Below, one piece after another: positions 62,264-64,000 of a stretch of 64,000 nucleotides of DNA (within the stretch, counting starts at the first letter, position 1; every line of letters begins with the position of its first letter). The notes beneath the pieces are model-generated. The model made no database searches. It had not been told where the DNA came from and saw only the letters and a program-made list of their open reading frames with translations. This DNA is from JANMOK01 sp031415055 (GTDB lineage Bacteria; Pseudomonadota; Alphaproteobacteria; Rhodobacterales; Rhodobacteraceae), in NCBI GenBank assembly GCA_031415055.1, contig JANOQZ010000044.1, forward strand, positions 62,001 through 126,000, written 5' to 3'. A program made the translations under genes and the position numbers.

Positions 62264-62341
62264 GTCATTGCGCGGAGCGAAGCGACAAAGCAATCCAGAA
62301 ACGCCGCTTGCTGGATTGCTCCACCTTCGGTTCGCAATGAC
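62264..62341. repeat. Dispersed palindromic repeat element
   Basis: 78 bp flanked by GTCATTGCG and its exact complement CGCAATGAC. Inside, CAATCCAG and CTGGATTG form a second pair, so the whole can fold as one long hairpin. The GTCATTGCG-GAGCGAAGCGAC-AAGCAATCC pattern is a widespread MITE-like repeat in bacterial genomes. It lies between convergent genes fadH and pip, so it may also act as a terminator. Confidence 0.8.
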
Positions 62342-62349
62342 CGCGCGAG

Positions 62350-63324
62350 CTACCCCCGCAACCGATCCATAATCGCCACCAGCGCCGCCGAAATCCCCGG
62401 TTCTGACAACGCATGCCCGGCATTTGCGACCATACGCAATTCCGACCCCGGCCAAGCCTTGTGCAGCGTCAAAGCCGTATGCGGCGGGCACACCATGTCG
62501 TACCGCCCCTGCACGATATACCCAGGCACATGGCTGATCTTTCCCATGTCCCGCATGATCTGGCCATCGCATTCCAGAAAGCCGCCCTGTTGGAAATAAT
62601 GGTTTTCCAGCCGGGCAAACGCCCGTGCCCAGTTACCCGTCGGCCCAGCACGACTCGCGCCGGGGTCCAATACCGCCAACGCACTTTCCCAACCGGCCCA
62701 AGCCTCGGAAAAACGGGCCAATTCACCCTCATCACTGCCAAACAACCGCTTGCCATAGGCCGAAACCAATTCGTCGCGTTCATCCGGCGCAACCATCTCG
62801 ACAAATTCGCGCCACTGCTCGGGCCAAAACCGGCCCGCACCACCGCCGTAAAACCAATTCAACTCGGATTGCGTCATGGTGAAAATACCGCGCAATACCA
62901 GAGACTCCACCCGGTCTGGGTGTTTTTGCGCATAAAGCAGCGCCAAAGTAGAACCCCACGATCCGCCAAAAACCACGAACTTTTCCACGCCCAACGAACG
63001 CCTAATCTGCTCCACATCCGCCAGCAAATCCCACGTCGTGTTGTTCTCGACGGATGCATGCGGCGTTGATCGACCACATCCACGCTGGTCAAACAGCACT
63101 GCGCGGTAATGTTCCGGGTCAAAAAAGCGTCGCATCCCCGGCGTGCAGCCACCGCCGGGCCCGCCGTGCAGCACGATCACTGGCACACCGTCGGGCTTAC
63201 CCGATTGCTCGACATAAACTTCATGGCCACCGCTGACCGGCATCATCTGTTGATGAAACGGCTCGCGCGGCGGATACAGGCCCTGCCTTTGCCCTGCGCC
63301 ATTTTGGCTCGCGCTCTCTCGCAT
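62350..63324 (-). CDS. pip: Proline iminopeptidase
   Basis: 324 aa. It removes N-terminal proline from peptides. The alpha/beta hydrolase fold shows the oxyanion turn LHGGPGGGC (about residue 53), the nucleophile FGGSWGSTLAL (Ser near residue 121) and GHALSEPG with the catalytic His. Its start at 63324 follows AGGG at 5 nt. It is divergent from ubiG over 57 bp. Confidence 0.92.
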   Translation of the reverse strand: MRESASQNGAGQRQGLYPPREPFHQQMMPVSGGHEVYVEQSGKPDGVPVIVLHGGPGGGCTPGMRRFFDPEHYRAVLFDQRGCGRSTPHASVENNTTWDLLADVEQIRRSLGVEKFVVFGGSWGSTLALLYAQKHPDRVESLVLRGIFTMTQSELNWFYGGGAGRFWPEQWREFVEMVAPDERDELVSAYGKRLFGSDEGELARFSEAWAGWESALAVLDPGASRAGPTGNWARAFARLENHYFQQGGFLECDGQIMRDMGKISHVPGYIVQGRYDMVCPPHTALTLHKAWPGSELRMVANAGHALSEPGISAALVAIMDRLRG

Positions 63325-63381
63325 ACTTGCCCTATTCCTGCCGTCGGTCCAGAATCATCGCAGGTTGAAAAGGTGAGCGCA

Positions 63382-64000
63382 ATGGCTGGGGCTAATACAA
63401 TCGACGCAAATGAAATCGCCAAGTTTCAGGCGATGGCAGCGGAATGGTGGGATCCGAACGGTACGTTCAAGCCGCTGCATATGCTCAACCCGTGTCGCTT
63501 GGCTTATATCGTCGATCAAATCACTGCCGAATATGGCCGTGACCCCAAAACCCGCCAGCCGCTGCAGGGGCTGCGGCTACTCGACATCGGGTGTGGTGGT
63601 GGACTGTTATCGGAACCGATGGCGCGGCTTGGGGCGGATGTGGTCGGTGCCGATGCCGGCGAACGCAACATTCCGGTGGCGCGCGTTCACGCCGAACAAT
63701 CCGGGCTGAGTATCGACTATCGCCACACCAGCGCCGAAGCCTTGACTGAGCTGGGCGAATCCTTCGATATTGTGCTCAATATGGAGGTTATTGAGCACGT
63801 TTCCGACCCCGCCGCCTATCTCGCCGCTTGTTTCCAATTGCTCAAACCCGGTGGGCTGATGGTCTGCTCTACTCTCAATCGAAACCCGAAAAGCTGGCTA
63901 ATGGCGATTGTCGGCGCGGAGCGCATCATGCGCTGGCTACCCGTTGGCACCCACGACTGGGCCAAATTCATCACGCCCGACGAACTTTTCGCCCTTCTGA
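63382..64000 (+). CDS. ubiG: Ubiquinone biosynthesis O-methyltransferase UbiG (3' end outside window)
   Basis: The frame is open from the ATG at 63382 to the window edge (206 codons; no stop). It is preceded by AAGG. UbiG methylates two hydroxyls in ubiquinone synthesis. Typical segments are IAKFQAMAAEWWDPNGTFKPLHMLNPCRLAYI at the start, the SAM-binding LLDIGCGGGLLSEPMARLGADVVGAD, and LNMEVIEHVSDP. A GTG at 63373 is a possible earlier start. The usual full length is near 240-250 aa, so most of it is present. Confidence 0.94.
   Translation, partial: MAGANTIDANEIAKFQAMAAEWWDPNGTFKPLHMLNPCRLAYIVDQITAEYGRDPKTRQPLQGLRLLDIGCGGGLLSEPMARLGADVVGADAGERNIPVARVHAEQSGLSIDYRHTSAEALTELGESFDIVLNMEVIEHVSDPAAYLAACFQLLKPGGLMVCSTLNRNPKSWLMAIVGAERIMRWLPVGTHDWAKFITPDELFALL

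Noticed and set aside
52639..64000. Apparent change in plus-strand GC skew after about 53 kb
   Set aside because: Hand counts on sampled 60 bp lines were inconsistent (some C-rich, some G-rich), and coding strand bias confounds them. A real cumulative skew plot is needed before claiming a switch.

Overview
The window reads as a chromosomal segment of an alphaproteobacterium, most likely Rhodobacterales/Rhodobacteraceae. The evidence is the RegB/SenC/RegA redox-regulation cluster with its characteristic divergent layout, the parB-parA-rsmG-mnmG-mnmE-rho-hemJ block facing maf-aroE-coaE-dnaQ, alphaproteobacterial AddAB in place of RecBCD, a HemJ-type protoporphyrinogen oxidase, and several families I associate with this group (DUF2125, DUF6478, solo LuxR, CPBP protease beside accD). 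Almost all of it is dense housekeeping coding sequence. There are no rRNA genes, no CRISPR array, no insertion sequence or prophage, and I found no tRNA.

Layout. 0-6.1 kb: the end of a ZIP-type metal transporter, a Cys-rich protein of unknown function, an AlkB-like dioxygenase, then dnaK and dnaJ. 6.4-14.2 kb: mutS; a minus-strand hrcA-grpE-flavin-binding protein unit; and a plus-strand rph-rdgB-ridA-hemW unit. 14.2-21.7 kb: all on the minus strand, parB, parA, rsmG, mnmG, mnmE, rho, hemJ, with two perfect parS sites inside rsmG and mnmG. 21.66-22.13 kb: a non-coding 473 bp gap with a very AT-rich stretch and DnaA-box-like sequences, where gene polarity switches; I propose it is the chromosomal replication origin. 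22.1-28.2 kb: mostly plus strand, maf, aroE, coaE, dnaQ, (secB, fxsA on minus), a Tim44-like protein, mltA, smr. 28.2-37.4 kb: all minus strand, a DUF2125 secreted protein, a glycosyltransferase/hydrolase pair, and the infB-rnpM-nusA-rimP translation/transcription operon. 37.6-42.8 kb: small proteins, an FkbM methyltransferase and regA/senC/regB. 42.8-52.6 kb: a plus-strand run of PAS protein, tsaE, amgK, murU, addB, addA. 52.7-64 kb: trxA, folC, accD, CPBP protease, solo LuxR, ilvD, DUF6478, fadH, proline iminopeptidase, and the start of ubiG, cut by the window edge.

How it works together. Three themes recur. One is replication, segregation and genome maintenance: the putative oriC, parS sites with ParAB, MutS, DnaQ and AddAB. 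The second is protein quality control and translation: DnaK/DnaJ/GrpE/HrcA, SecB, InfB/NusA/RimP, and the tRNA modification enzymes MnmE/MnmG and TsaE. The third is redox and envelope metabolism: RegBA/SenC, thioredoxin, HemJ/HemW, AmgK/MurU, MltA. Tight start/stop overlaps mark translationally coupled units throughout.

Less ordinary items are the origin candidate, a recurring GAAACGTTTC palindrome, an rnpM/ylxR gene without a standard start codon, a terminator-like hairpin in the rimP leader, an hrcA start inside a perfect hairpin, and the Cys-rich protein of unknown function. I see no clear candidate for a wholly new multi-gene system.
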